Source: Benincasa hispida (Eukaryota > Streptophyta > Magnoliopsida > Cucurbitales > Cucurbitaceae). Taken from it: a stretch of 64,000 nt of DNA. The notes below the pieces were generated by a model. The model had not been told where the DNA came from and ran no database searches. It was given only the letters and a program-made list of their open reading frames with translations. This document shows positions 9,532 through 21,925 of the stretch, in pieces (within the stretch, counting starts at the first letter, position 1; each line of letters begins with the position of its first letter). The stretch spans positions 10,696,492 to 10,760,491 of the forward strand of contig NC_052357.1 of the NCBI RefSeq assembly GCF_009727055.1. Direction: 5' to 3'. The position numbers were made by a program, and so were the translations under genes.

Positions 9532-12144
9532 CTATTCCCATTTCTTATGATTATCTTTTGTGTGACTCGAGAGAATTTTCATGAAGGTGTGACAATCTCC
9601 ACAAATCCAAAGATTCTTCATGATTCGAATTGGCATCTTGTTTGACGTGTGCAAGATCCCGTAAGCAATGGCAAGCTGCTCACTATGGTACATAAGTTCA
9701 ATTCATTTTTGTTCTTCCACATCATGAAGCACACAATTTGTATCTGGCACATAACCTGCCGTGATGAGACGTTTTAACAACGCCTTCAAGCACAAATGAA
9801 TCTCTTCAAGGTCATCATAAGAATAGTCATTGGTAAGAAAATAGTGTACCCTGCACTTGATCTGAATCCAAGTGACTCCTGGTTCTTTTGCAACTCCCTT
9901 GTTTTTCATCGTGTTCGGATTTCCGAAACCTTCTCCCAGAGACCTTTACATGCATAGACATTAGATAATATAACATATGTTCCAGGTCTTTCAGTTCCAT
10001 GTTAAGTAGCCTTCCTGCAACTTTTTCTGGAAGTTCTAAATTACTATGGATCCTACAAGCACCAAGAAATGCCTCCCATATCACACAATCCTGATTAACC
10101 AGAATGGTTTCGATGAGAGCTTCAGCATCAGAAAGATTTCCAGCCCTGCCAAGAAGATCAACCATACATGTATAATGCTTTGAGAGGGTAATTCCATGAT
10201 GATTCATGGAACTAAAATACTTCTAGCCCTGATCTATTAATCCGGCATGGCTACAGGCACACAGAACACCAACGATTGTGATTTCATAGGGAAAAATTCC
10301 TGCAGCTTCCATTTGTTTGAAAATCTCAATAGCCTCTTCTCCTAGTCCATTCTGTGCACAGCCAACTATTACTGCATTCCAAGTAACCGTGACTCGAATG
10401 ATCATCTCTTCGAACACAGAAATGCCTTCAAGACTGCCACATTTGAAATACATTGTTATCGGAGCATTACAGACAAATAGATAAGAATTGAGCCCAACTT
10501 TGTATGTCAACGCATGAATTTGTTCCCCAAGCTTGGTAGTGCAAGGGATGCACAGGCAGAAAGGAGGGAGGAAATTGTCGATTTGTTTGGCTTTGTCCCC
10601 AGAGAGAATGTCAAGAAACAATTTGAACTCAACATTCTCACACTTGGCTTGTTCTTAAGCTGAACTAATGATAGTCCAAGACACAACATCACGTTCTGGC
10701 ATCCTTTCAAAAGTCTTCTGTGCATCATCCAACATGTAGTTCTCCACAAACCCACTGATGAGAGAGTTCCAAGATACAGTATCTTTACTTTTCATCGTGT
10801 TAAATAACAGAAAAACATCATTTATGCCATTACATTTTGCATACATTGATATTAGTCCATTTCCCACAAATAAATTAAACTGACACCTCATTTTGATGGA
10901 GAAAGAATGTATCCGTCTACCAACCTTTACAAATCCAACATTTGAACAAGCAAAGAGGGCACTAGTGAAGCTTGAATGATTTGGTACAGTTCCTGATCGA
11001 TGGAGTTCAACAAACAACTCCAAAGCTTCAATGCTTTGACCATTTTGTACAAGTTCATCGATCATGGCTGCCCAAGAAACAGCATTCCGCACAGGCATTC
11101 TCGAAAGTATCCTTTGCTTCTTCAAGCATTCCATTGTGCGCATCGGCAGCAACCATAGCATTCCAAGCAACAACATTGGGATTCACAATCTCCTCAAACA
11201 TATTCCTGGCATCACCAATCATTCCCTTCTGACCAAAGGCAGTAACAATCACCGTTTGAATAGCAACACGTTTCTGAGAAGTTCTCTCATACAATGCAAT
11301 GGCGTCGTTTAATCTATTACACTGAGAGAAAGCTGAGATCATGGAGGTCCATGAATATTCATTCCTCTCCGGCATTGTTTCAAAAAAAACAAAATGCAGG
11401 CTCTAGACTTCCATTCCTCGTATAAGCATTAAGAATTGCTGTCCCCGCAAGAACATCATTCTCATAACCAGTCTTTACAGCCATTGTTCTCAAACTCTCA
11501 AGCAACACCAAATTATCCAACCAAGTAACCGTTGAGAAAGCAACCACAAATGTATCCTGATTAGGCCTCGCCCCATTCCTCAACATCCAAGAAAACACAG
11601 GCCAAGCTTCTCGACACTCACCAATCTCAACATACCCAGATATCATAACCATCCACGATACAGAATTCCGCTCCTCCATACGATCAAAATGCTCGCAAGC
11701 CTCAACAACCATTCGAGAATGACAACATTCCTCTCGGGCATTTCGTCGAACAGTTTCCGCGCAGTCCTCAAATCACCAATTCGTATATACCTACCAGTCA
11801 ACGCATTCCAAGAAACTACATTGCGCTCCAGCATGGACTCAAAAACAATCCGAGCCTCATGTATAAGCCCATGTCTCGCATACCCCGCCAGCATAATCGT
11901 CCAAGTTCTCACATTCTTCCCACGAAAAGCATCGAAAAGAGCTTTTGCTTGGCGTAGAAGTCCGTTCTGGGCATACCCAGAAATCATCGAGTTCCAGGTG
12001 AGTTGAAGGATCGTTTTGTTGCGTTGAAAAAGGATTGATTTGGGATTGTCCTGTGTTGGGAGGGGGAGAGTGGAGATACGACGAATGTGAAAAAGAAGAG
12101 GCCGTATAATCGAACATAGCGGGCGGCGTTGTAACCCTCACCAC
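9532..12144 (-). pseudogene. PPR-DYW (PLS class) editing-factor pseudogene
   Basis: Relic of an organellar RNA-editing factor. Reading down the minus strand: degenerate PPR repeats from about 12000 (NSMISGYAQNGLLRQAKALF, VVSWNALTGRYIRIGDLRTA), then E and E+ motifs (KEPGVTWIQIKCRVHYFLTN, 9840-9900), then part of the DYW deaminase domain ([15 protein letters not shown] and CGDCHTFMK, 9560-9700). The catalytic-zone HSE and the CxxC are still visible, but the terminal DYW is replaced by HKKWE and a stop. About nine lesions split it: no ATG in frame with the first repeat, frame changes near 11700, 11375 (a T8 run), 11095, 10600, 10520 and 9980, in-frame stops near 10655 and 10208, and a stop before the DYW segment near 9702. 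Sequencing error cannot plausibly explain them all. Confidence 0.85.
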
Positions 12145-12299
12145 AAGAAATTTGGAGAACGAAGCAACTTACTTCTCCCGATTTTCGTCTCGTCGGGTTC
12201 CTTGTACGCATAGTCTCTGATTTAGGTGTTGACTCGAAATTTGGTATCACTTCTAAATTTGGTCTTCTATTTCACGTGTAAAAATACCATTTTAATCCT

Positions 12300-13510
12300 A
12301 ATACGCGTTCGAGATCAGGCGATTTACGCTGTTCTTCTTCATTTTTTTCTTTAATTTTTTTTTCCAATTTTCTCCTTTTTTTTCTCTTACTTCTTCCTCT
12401 AGTTTTTTCCTCTTAACTTCTTCATAGTCAATTTTTTAGTTTTTTCCTTTTTAAGTTTTTTCTTCATTTAAATTCTTCCTCTCACTTTTTCCTTTAGTTT
12501 TTTTTCTCATAAATTTTTTTGTTTTTTCTTTCATTTGAATTCTTCCCCATTAATTTTATAATTTTTTCCCTCATTTGAATCTTACCCTAGCTTTTTTCTC
12601 TCCTATTTGGATCTCGCTTCTTTCTTCCCTCGCTATTTGATCTAGTTCCAATCTTTGATTTGAGATGAGAAAAGAAGAAGAATGGAATAAGTTAGAAAAA
12701 AACACACAGAAGAAGAAGAAAAAAAGGTAGAAGAAAGAAGAAAAAAAGAAGGCAGGAGAAAGAAGAAGAAGTGGGTGGAGGAAGAAGAAGAAGCTAGCGG
12801 AGGAAGAACGTAAAAAGAACAAAAGAAAAAAGAAAGAATAAAAAGGGAAAACGAGGAAGGAAGAATGAGAAGGAAGAAGTCTATTAAAATGGTAATTTCA
12901 TGAATGGATGATGTAAGCCAAAAGCTCTTTTTTATTTGTTTTTAAAAGTGAGGTCAAATTTCATTTGAGTCTTATATTTTGGCTTTTTTTGTACGGATGA
13001 CTATTTTTTGGGACCAAATGAAAAATTGGTACTTTCTAAAATTGAATGAAAATTGACATTTTGCTTATATCAGTATCTTGTGAATTTACTCATTTGACTC
13101 TAAAACTCATCTGCTTGTTGTGATTTATAAGTCTTCTTGATACTTGATATTCGATACTCAATCCTTGATCCTCGATATTTAATGCTCTATGCTTTATGCT
13201 CTATGCTTTATGTTATATGATCTATGTTATATACTAGCTACATGCTACTCGAATGTTATATACTCTATGTTACATTCTCGATTCAAATTAACATAAAAAG
13301 GGGGCGGGGAGGGGGGGGGGAATGAAACACAAAGAAAGGGGAAAAAAGAAGAAATGAACAAAAATGAACAAAAGAAAAAGAAAGAAAGAAAATGCAGAAA
13401 GAAAAACGCAAAAAAAAAAAAAAAAAGAATCACAGAAAAAAGGGAAAAAGGAAGAAGAAACTTGGAAAAAATAAAAAAATAAAAAATGCTGCAAAACAAA
13501 GAAAATAGAT
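12300..13510. repeat. Polypyrimidine / polypurine low-complexity tracts
   Basis: A T/C-rich tract (about 12340-12640) is followed by an A/G-rich tract (about 12660-12880), and a second A/G-rich tract lies at about 13295-13510. Long open frames over these tracts encode only Phe/Ser/Leu runs and are not genes. Text after the first purine tract (near 12955, GGTCAAATTTCATTTGAGTC) resembles text after the second (near 13566), so the two blocks may be diverged copies of one unit. Confidence 0.6.
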
Positions 13511-13611
13511 GAATAATGCATTTAGGGTTAAAGCGGTAATTTTACACAGTGATGACATAAATAGAAGGCCAAATTTCATTGTTTTTCAAAATGGTATCCA
13601 TTTTTCATTTG

Positions 13612-13657
13612 TGCCTTTTATTTTGGATCATCTATGCCTTTTATTTTGGATCATCTA
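13612..13657. repeat. 23-bp tandem duplication
   Basis: Two exact, adjacent copies of a 23-bp unit beginning TGCCTTTTATTTTGG (13612-13634 and 13635-13657). Confidence 0.9.
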
Positions 13658-13791
13658 TGCCATTTTCAAAAATTTCGGCTACTTGAGGCGGCGCAATAAA
13701 GAATTTCTCAAATTCAAGTGTTCTAATTAAATATATTTAAGTAATTAATTAATAATTTATATAAATAAGTAATTACATTACCTTTTTAAGA

Positions 13792-14036
13792 GCTATTTTT
13801 AAATATAGAAAAATAAACAAAAAATATTTACAAAATATAGCAAATTTTAGAACTATCAATAATAGACGTTGATAGCCACTGTTAGATTCTATCAGTATCT
13901 ATCAGTGATATTGATAGACACTGATAGAAATCTATTAGTGTCTATCAGCGTCTATCATTGATGGTTCTAAAATTTTGATATATCTTGTAAATATTTTCAA
14001 CAAATTTATCATTTGAAATAATTTCTCTATTTTTAA
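13792..14036. mobile_element. Foldback MITE-like element
   Basis: The two halves are near-complements around a centre near 13914. AAATTTTAGAACTATCAAT (from about 13842) pairs with ATGGTTCTAAAATTT (to about 13975), and CTATTTTTAAATATAG on the left edge pairs with AATTTCTCTATTTTT on the right. The middle is rich in TATCAGTGTCTATCA motifs. No coding capacity. The superfamily is not determined because no target duplication was recognised. Confidence 0.6.
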
Positions 14037-14409
14037 TTGTAAAAAAAATTAAGTAAATATTTTAATAGATTATTATTGATTCGTAAAAAAAATAATTATA
14101 TTAAATTTGTTAAATTTCTTTCCAGAAAATATTGATTTTTTTTTAAATGAATGTCAATTAGTTAATTAATTATATTTAAAAATAAAATTATATATGAAAT
14201 GAAAAAAAGAGGAAGGGGAAAATTCAAAGGAAAAGATGCAAGGGAATGGAGCAATCCGATTGTTAAAAATAGTATGTCTGCGAATATCAACGGAGGGATC
14301 CTTCCCAAGTTAATGGACTAGATAATATTGAGAAAAAAAAAAGTAAAATTTTCATTTTGATAATCATTTCACTTTTTCTTTTTAAAAGTAAATTTTATAA
14401 ATAATCATT

Positions 14410-14690
14410 TATTATAAATATTAAGATAATAGATGTCCATTAGATGAGCATGTTTAGTGTCTATTAATCATGTATCATGCCTTATTTTTCAAGGCGTTCC
14501 CTACTTGCCAAATTGTTTATAAATAGTGGCATTTTGTGGGTTTTGGAAGGCACACATTGAACAAATTTCATGAAAATTTGAGAAAGTGGAAAATTTAGAG
14601 AAATTTCTTATTTTATATTTTTCTAATTTATTTTATTTTGTTTATTTATATATCAGGTTTAATTTATTTTAATATTATATTTTATTTTGT
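14410..14690 (+). repeat. 5' LTR of the copia element
   Basis: Shares TATTATAAATATTA, the GATAATAGATG block and the GAGAAATTTCTTATTTTAT block with 19076-19345. The right boundary is estimated from where similarity fades. Confidence 0.7.
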
Positions 14691-14739
14691 CTTCTCATGG
14701 CTAAATGAAATAACGAGTTATTGATGAAAAATCGTGAAT

Positions 14740-17700
14740 CGAGACCAGCTGGAACAACAACATTTCTTGAAGTGAATGTTGTGAATGTTAATAATAATCG
14801 TGGTTGAGGTCGTGACCATGGTAGAGGAAGAAATAATTATTATTTTCGTGGTGGTGGTTGTAATCATTCAAATTTCAAAAGAACCACACAAAATGATAAT
14901 CACAAAGGAAAAGCTCCATGAGATAAGAGTTCAAAAGTGTTGAAAATAAATGCTTCCAATACGGAATGATAGGGCATTAGTCACATACATGTCGTACGTC
15001 AAAATACTTAGTTGATCTCTTTCAAGCTGGATCTAAAGGAAAAAGATAAAAATGTGGAAGCAAATTTTGTATACTAGGATAATGACATATTTGACCCATC
15101 CCATATGATAAATTTGAATGTGGAGGACTTCTTTGAATCTCCTGAAGAGAAAATCGACATAATTGATAGAACATCAAGTGTTTCATTTGACTTTGAAAAT
15201 ATCTAGATTTAATGTCTTTTTTTATTCATCTCCATGTTTTTTTTTCTTCTTTTAGTAGATGTTAGCCTTTATGTATTCTAAATGTTGTTTTTCTTTTTAT
15301 AATTATTTTCTTTTAATGAAGAAACTCGAATCATTTTCATATGTTGAGTGACTAAAAAATGGGTAAAGAAGATCTATGTTTGGCAGACAATTTATCTACA
15401 CATAAAATACTTACAAGTAGAAAATATTTTTCCAAACTGACAATGCTGGAAGCAAAAGTCAATACAATATCGAGTTCTACAAACTTGATTGAAGGATTTG
15501 GAAAAACAAATATTGTTTGCTTAGAGAAACAAAATTTACAATTGACAATGCATTGTTCTCTAGTCAATCAAAGAGAAATCTACTTAGTTTTAAAGATATA
15601 CGCTGCAATAGTTATCATATTGAGACTGATAGAAAGAATAATATAGAGTATCCTTATATTATATCTACTGTCTCATATGAAAAATGTATATTGGAAGAGA
15701 TGTCTACTTTGTCTTCAGGATTTTATTATACTCATATACGAGTAATTGAAGCATATGCAACAATAAACCTGAAGTACATGAATCCAGACATATTTACAAT
15801 CATGATCGATTGGGTCATGTAGGATCTATAATGATGAGAAAAATTATTGAGAATTCAAATGGACATCCATTGAAGAGCCAGACGATTCTTCAATCTAATG
15901 AATTATCATGTGATGCTTGCTCTCAAGGAAAATTGATAATTAGACCATCACCAACAAAAGTGAGGATTGAATCACTTGCATTTTTAGGACAAATTCATGG
16001 TGATATATGTGGACCTATTAACCCACCGAGTCATTTAGATATTTTATGGTTTAATAGACGCATCCAGCAGATGATGTACTTATTATCCAGCTGAAATCTT
16101 GCATTTGCAAGATTATTGCTCAAATAATTAAGTTAAGAGCACAATTTCCTGATTATACAATTAAGACCATACTTGTGAATTTACATCCCAAACTTTTGAT
16201 AATTATTGTATGTCAAATGAGATAAGTGTTGAACATCCTGTAGCTCATGTTTATAACAAAATGGTTTAGCAGAATCATTCATAAAACGTTTGCAGTTAAT
16301 TACTAGACCATTATTTATGAGAGCTAAGCTTCCTACATCTGTATGGGGACATGCTATTTTGCATGCAACGTCACTTATACGCATTAGGTTAGTATCTTAT
16401 CATAAGTACTCACCATTACAATTAGCTTATGGCCATGAGCCAAATATTTTGCATCTGAGAATTTTTGGATGTGTAGTATATGTTCCAATTACTCCACCAC
16501 AACGTACTAAGATGAGTCCTCAAAGGAGGTTAGGACTATATATTGGATATGATTTTCCATCAATTATTAAATATCTTGAACCTCTAATGAGTGATGTATT
16601 TATTGCACAATTTGTTGAATGTCATTTTAATGAGATTTTTTTAACACTAAGGGGAAGAATTAAAAAGTTGAAAAAATAAATTACATGGAATGCATCATTA
16701 TTATCTCATTTAGATCCCCATATAGATCAATGTGAACTTGAAGTTCACAAGATAATTCATTTATAATATATAGAAAATAAATTACCAGATACATTTATAG
16801 ATGCAAAGAAAGTAACTAAGTCACATATATTAGCTGCAAATGTTTCATCGAAAATTGATATCTAAACACAACAAGTTGACACTAATGAGTCTGGAACACG
16901 CCTAGACCAATGGATTCTAAAGATAAAATTCATCGACAAAGAAAAATAATTAATAGTCAAGAAGACTTGGTTGATGATGTAAATAACCTTGAAGAAATTC
17001 ATGACATGACTAGCGAGGAAGGTAAAATACCTAACGATAATGATGAGATCTCAATAAACTATGTCATGACAGGAAAAAAAATGGAACTGAACTCATGTAG
17101 TTATTGACAACATTTTTGCGTATAGTATTGTTCTTGATATTATATTTGAAAGTGAGGATCCTGAACCAAAATCTGCTGAAGAATGTCGACATAGAAAAGA
17201 TTGGTTTCAGTGGAAAAAGCAATTGAGGCAGAATTAAACTCACTTTCAAAACGTCAGGGTTTTTGGACCAATAGTCCTAACATCGGTGTTAAACTTGTGG
17301 GATACAAATAGATATTTTTAAGGAAAAGAAATGAAAATAATGAGGTCACAAGATATAAAGCAAGACTACTTATACAAGGTTTTTCACAAAGACCTGATAT
17401 TGATTATGAGGAGACATATTCTCAGTGGTGAAGCAATTACACTAAGATATTTAATTGGTCTGACTGTGTATGAAAATCTGGACATGTATCTTATGGATAT
17501 AGATATGGATGTAGTCACAACATATTTATATGGATCTCTTGATAATGATATTTACATGAGACTCCAGAAGATTTAAGGTATCTGAAACATATAAATCAAA
17601 TTCTCGGGAATTGTATTCAATAACATTACAGAGATCATTATATGAATTGAAACAATCAGGACGAATGTGGTACAATCGCTTGAGTGGATATTTATTGGAA

Positions 17701-18695
17701 CAAGGATAACAAAACAATCTAATATGTCCATGTATTTTTATAAAGAACTCACAATCAGGATTTGTTATTATGATTGCATATGTTGATAATTTAAATATAA
17801 TTGGAACTCATGAAGAACTTTCAAAGGCAATAGAATATCTTAAGAAAGAATTTGGGATGAAAGATTTCAAAATAATAAAATATTTTCTTGATTTACATAT
17901 TGAGCATTCAGCATATGGGATATTTGTTCATCAGTCAACTCATACAGGAAAATTTTTGAAAATATTTTATATAGACAAAGCACATCCATTGAACATTCTA
18001 ATGGAAGTTCGTTCATTATATGTGAGGAAAGATATATTCCGACCTTGAGATGATAATGAAGAACTTTTTGGTTCTGAAATACCATATCTTAGTGCAATTG
18101 GTGCACTTATGTATCATGCTAAAAATACAAGACTAGATATTACATTTTCAATAAATTTACAAGATATATTACGACCTCGAGATGATAATGAAGAACTTCT
18201 TGGTTCTGAAATACCATATCTTAGTGCAATTGGTGCATTTATATATCATACTAAAAATACCAGACCAGATATTGCATTTCAGTAAATTTATTAGCAAGAT
18301 ATAGTTTTTCTTCACAAATAGACATTGGAATGGAGTTAAGCATATACTCCATTATCTCCAAGGAACAATTGATATAAGTTTGTTTTATTCAAATAAATCA
18401 AATTTTGATCTAGTTGGTTATGCAGAATCTGGATATTTATCAAATCCACATAAAACTAGTTTTCAGTCCGGTTATCTATTCACATGGAAGAACTGCTATA
18501 TCATGGCGATCGGTGAAACAAACCATAGCAGACACTTCCTCAAATCATGCTGAAATTCTTGCAATTCACGAGGCTAGTCGAGAATGTCTATGGTTAAGAT
18601 TAATGACTCAACACATTCGTAGAACATGTGGTTTTTCTTCTAGTAAAAATCTTCCAACGATATTAGACGAAGACAACACAACATACATATTCTAA
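14740..18695 (+). pseudogene. gag-pol remnant of the copia element
   Basis: Recognisable blocks in order: an RGRGRDHGRGRNNYY gag tail (about 14800); a damaged zinc-knuckle region (about 14950-15000); the protease site, here LCLADNLSTHKIL with the active-site Ser-Ala changed (about 15375); the GAG pre-integrase HHCC region ending CDACSQGKLI (about 15800-15945); integrase core fragments (15980-16330); the integrase C-terminal stretch 'LRIFGCVVYVPITPPQRTKM' (about 16450); RT with the catalytic YVDD altered to YVDN (about 17780); and RNase H text 'SNHAEILAIHEASRECLWL' (about 18540). Frame changes and stops separate nearly every block. Confidence 0.85.
18033..18300 (+). repeat. ~133-bp tandem duplication inside copia pol
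   Basis: The stretch starting near 18036 (GACCTTGAGATGATAATGAA) is repeated from near 18168 (GACCTCGAGATGATAATGAA) and stays similar for about 130 bp with scattered substitutions. It duplicates the segment between RT and RNase H. Confidence 0.85.
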
Positions 18696-19075
18696 ATTAA
18701 AGGAGGATATATTAAGAGAAATAAAACAAAACATATTTCATCAAAGCTTTTCTACACATGATTTTGAAGAAAATGGTGACATCACTATACAAAAAAAATT
18801 GTTCGAAAGATAACTTGACAAGACTTATTTACAAAGATATTATCTACCGCAACATTTGAAAAACGGGTGCACAACATTGGAATGTGGCGACTTAGAGATC
18901 TCAAGTGATGTGTTTACATGAGGGAGAGTAAATATATTTTTTAGGAGTATAAATCATATGAAATATATACTCTTTTTCCTCCACTAGGATTTTTTTTCCA
19001 TTGGTTTTTTCCTAGTAAGGTTTTAAAGTGACATATTACATATATATATATATATATAAGACATCTAAGGGGGAA

Positions 19076-19345
19076 TATTATAAATATTATGATAATAGAT
19101 GCTCATTAGATGCTCATACTTAGTGTTCATTGACCATATGTCATGCCCTGCATTCCCAAAATGTCGTCCATATATCTACATTACACATTATTAATGTCCA
19201 TATAATCCACCTCATACTTGCCAAGGTTTTGGAGTTAGAGAAATTTCTTATTTTATATTTTGCTATTTTATTTTTTTTATATATATTATGTTTAATTTAT
19301 TTTAGTATTTATTTATTTTATTATATTATTATATTTATTTCAAAA
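19076..19345 (+). repeat. 3' LTR of the copia element
   Basis: Begins right after the AAGGGGGA polypurine tract and matches the 5' LTR in blocks. The middle third is diverged, and the right edge is approximate. Confidence 0.7.
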
Positions 19346-20855
19346 TTATATTTAATTGATATTTGTGTTCCCGTTTGCTTCTTAAGTTCACAATACCATT
19401 CAATTTTTTGTTTTTAATAATTATGCTTATTTCTTATGCTATTTTAATCATGATTTTCATATTTTATATGTACATATTTAAATTCTCAAATAAATTCGAA
19501 AACAAAAATAAAGTTTTAAAATTATTTTTTAGTTTTCAAAACTTAACTTGAAGTTTGAAAATACTGCTGAAATGTAGACAACAAAACTTAAAAACCAATA
19601 AATGAAAATAGTTTGTGTAAACTTAAATTTAAAAAACTAAGGCTCCGTTTAATAACCATTTGATTTTTTTGTTTTTATTTTAGAAAATTAAGCATATATC
19701 ATCCACATTTCTTACCATAATTTTCATTTTTCTTAAGTACAATAGTTGAATTCCTAGTCAAATTCTAAAAACAAAAATAACTTTTTAAAAGCTACTTCTT
19801 TTAGTTATCAAAATTTGGCTTGATTTTTTAAATCATTAGTGAAAAGTAGATAAGAAAGAAAGAAATTTGGAGGTGAAAGTAGTGTTAAAAAACAAAATGA
19901 TTATCAAACAACGTTATAAAAAATTATTGATACGTAGTATTTTAAAATTTATTTCAGATAACAAAACATAACAAAATTATGGGCGGAAATAGTAACTACA
20001 AACTTAATCTTGAAAAAACCAAACCACATTTAATAATCATTTTACTTTTATTCTCTGTTTTAAAAAACTTTGCCTGTTTTCCACACTATTTTTCAATAAG
20101 TTTTTCACTTACCTTAAAATGCACATTTAAATACTAAGAAAAGCTTCAAAAACAAAATCAAAGTTCTTTAAAAGTTACTCCTTTAATTTAGTTTTAAAAT
20201 TTTTATTGTAGTTGTTAAAAAAAAAAGGTTTAAAAAGGAGATAATATAACAAGAAAAACCATCGATTAATTGTAAACTTAATTTTCAATTAGACCTTATA
20301 ACTTCTGAAATTTTCAACAAGAATTAAAATTTCACAGGGAGGCAAATGGAAAAAATCATCCCGTCTCCATCTATAAACATCCCAGTAATTATCAAGAGAA
20401 ACTTTTAGATGGCAGAGATATAATTTGAATCGAAACTAATCTTTTTTATCTTAATAAATCATTGAAAATAATTCATACACATTGAGTAATAAGATCATTT
20501 CTTTTTAAAAAGTTTAATTCCTTCTCCAATGGAGAGATTGTATCTCAATTACCGCTAAACTATAGTTCTGTCATTATTTACAAGATCAGACCGCCAATCC
20601 AATTATATACCAAAACAATTTCAGTTCAAAGCCCTAAACACAACAAAAATACTAATTACGTTCTTTATCATCTTCATCTACCTTTCCCTAGCAATTCCAT
20701 AAATTAATCCAACATCAAAACAGAAAACGCTTAATCATGCTTCGAATTTCGCTTTCCTCTGTACACAACACACAAAATTCCCTCGGGAAAACAGAAATGA
20801 TCCACAAAGAATTTCAAATCATCAATCACATACATACATACGCGATGATTCACGA
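19346..20855. other. AT-rich intergenic with MITE remnants
   Basis: Apart from the MITE at 19640-19916, a partial relative of it begins near 20025 (TTTAATAATCATTTTAC). No gene was recognised. 20640-20855 is the 3' flank of the serine-rich protein gene. Confidence 0.45.
19640..19916. mobile_element. Probable MITE
   Basis: The left end GGCTCCGTTTAATAACCATT faces a right end whose complement reads AACGTTGTTTGATAATCATT, giving imperfect inverted ends around an AT-rich core. No coding capacity, and the target duplication is not clear. Confidence 0.45.
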
Positions 20856-21155
20856 TCAAGAAACAGCCAAGCGATGATCCAAATCGACGACGACATTGCA
20901 AAATCGAGAAGGTTTAGGCTGGAAATTCCTCCGTCTCTGAAGATCGTGACTCGACGGCTTTACGATCTGCATCAGAAACGCCTTAACGAGATGATCCGTC
21001 GTCGCCGCCGCCTTCGATTGGCTTCCACGCGGCTGCGGCGGCATTTTGTCGGAGGCCTTCGATGGACGGCGGTGGAGGCTGCAGCGGAAAGAGCCGGGAT
21101 GGGTGGTCGGAGCGCAGAGACAGAGGCGGGAAGAGGAAGCGGTCTTGTTCGCCAT
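20856..21155 (-). CDS. Serine-rich protein-related small protein
   Basis: 99 residues from ATG at 21155, in good plant start context (CCAATGGCG). The hallmark N-terminal motif 'SRLCLCAPTTHPGSFRCSLHR' identifies the plant-specific 'serine-rich protein-related' family (At1g67910 and At1g24577 type). The molecular role is unknown. The remainder is basic, with polar stretches (SQSKAAATTDHLVKAF), and ends DLDHRLAVS. No membrane segment or signal peptide is seen. GC content is much higher than the surroundings, as expected for a coding exon. An overlapping open frame on the plus strand is a shadow. A TATA-like CATAAATAAA lies about 70 bp upstream (about 21222-21232, minus strand). Confidence 0.85.
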   Translation of the reverse strand: MANKTASSSRLCLCAPTTHPGSFRCSLHRRPSKASDKMPPQPRGSQSKAAATTDHLVKAFLMQIVKPSSHDLQRRRNFQPKPSRFCNVVVDLDHRLAVS

Positions 21156-21182
21156 TGGAGACAGGGGAAGTTGTAACTGACA

Positions 21183-21191
21183 TCTGCATGT
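21183..21191 (-). promoter_or_regulatory. Upstream ATGs overlapping the serine-rich protein start
   Basis: Two ATGs (21189 and 21183, minus strand) open a 68-codon frame that runs past the main start in another frame and ends at 20983. If the transcript begins near the TATA-like site, this upstream frame would compete for initiation. That it is translated is inference. Confidence 0.4.
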
Positions 21192-21572
21192 GAGAATTGA
21201 GTGATCGCTTTTTCGGCGTTTTTATTTATGGAAACTCCTTCCGTCGGAGTTAAGCTTCCTCTGAAGGGTAAATATGTAATTTAAGATATCTTTTTAGACT
21301 ATTTTTTTTAAAAAAAAAATTAAACTACTTCGTCACTATGTTTTGATTAATTTTAGTAACGGTACTTTTAAAATATTTATTTTAACTATTATATTTTTAA
21401 CTTTGGTTCATCTTAGTTATCGTATTTTCAAAAAATTATCATTTTAATTCCTTCATTTTTGTTTATATTTTATTTTTAAGGTATTAAAATGATTAGTTTT
21501 CCAAAGTTCAAGAACAAAAATAAAAAGTACAAGGGTCAAAATAGTATTTAAATCTAAAAAAACGCTTATATT

Positions 21573-21925
21573 CCGTAACATCTCGAGTTTAGGAGGGGGA
21601 CATGAACGAATCGAGATCACATCCGAATGAGAGGATCTTGAGGATATAAAAATACGGTTAAAAAAGGATTAAAAGAATTAAGAATTACTACCTATACCAA
21701 CAAAGTATACCTTCATTTCCAATTGCTTAATCATAGGAATTCCAAAGTTACACGTGGTTAGCTTGAAATAATTCTATATTGAATATCCTCATGGGAACTT
21801 TCATAGGATACATGTGAGTGAAGATAAAGTATACTGAAAGGACCCGTGTTGGTTTTTAGGGATAGTTTCACTATTAAAAGCATCAAGACAAGCAAAGATG
21901 ACATTGTCAAGTCGGATATTCAAAA
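21573..21925 (+). mobile_element. Possible gypsy LTR or TRIM fragment
   Basis: More complex, less AT-rich text than its surroundings, opening CCGTAACATCTCGAGTTTAGG, which resembles the TGTAACATCCC-type start of plant gypsy/TRIM LTRs. It has no partner copy, primer site or coding sequence in the window, so the call is tentative. Confidence 0.3.

Larger units (their letters stand above)
14410..19345 (+). mobile_element. Ty1/copia LTR retrotransposon, degenerate
   Basis: LTR-like direct repeats of roughly 270-280 bp start at 14410 and 19076, both with TATTATAAATATT, where the ancestral TG terminus has become TA. The polypurine tract AAGGGGGA (19067-19074) lies directly before the right LTR. Between them the copia order gag, protease, integrase, RT, RNase H can be read on the plus strand with many stops and frame changes. 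The ends of both LTRs are approximate. The primer site and the first part of gag seem to be deleted after 14700. Confidence 0.85.

Noticed and set aside
12571..13521. Open frames rich in Phe, Ser and Leu on the minus strand
   Set aside because: They are read from polypurine tracts and contain only low-complexity residues.
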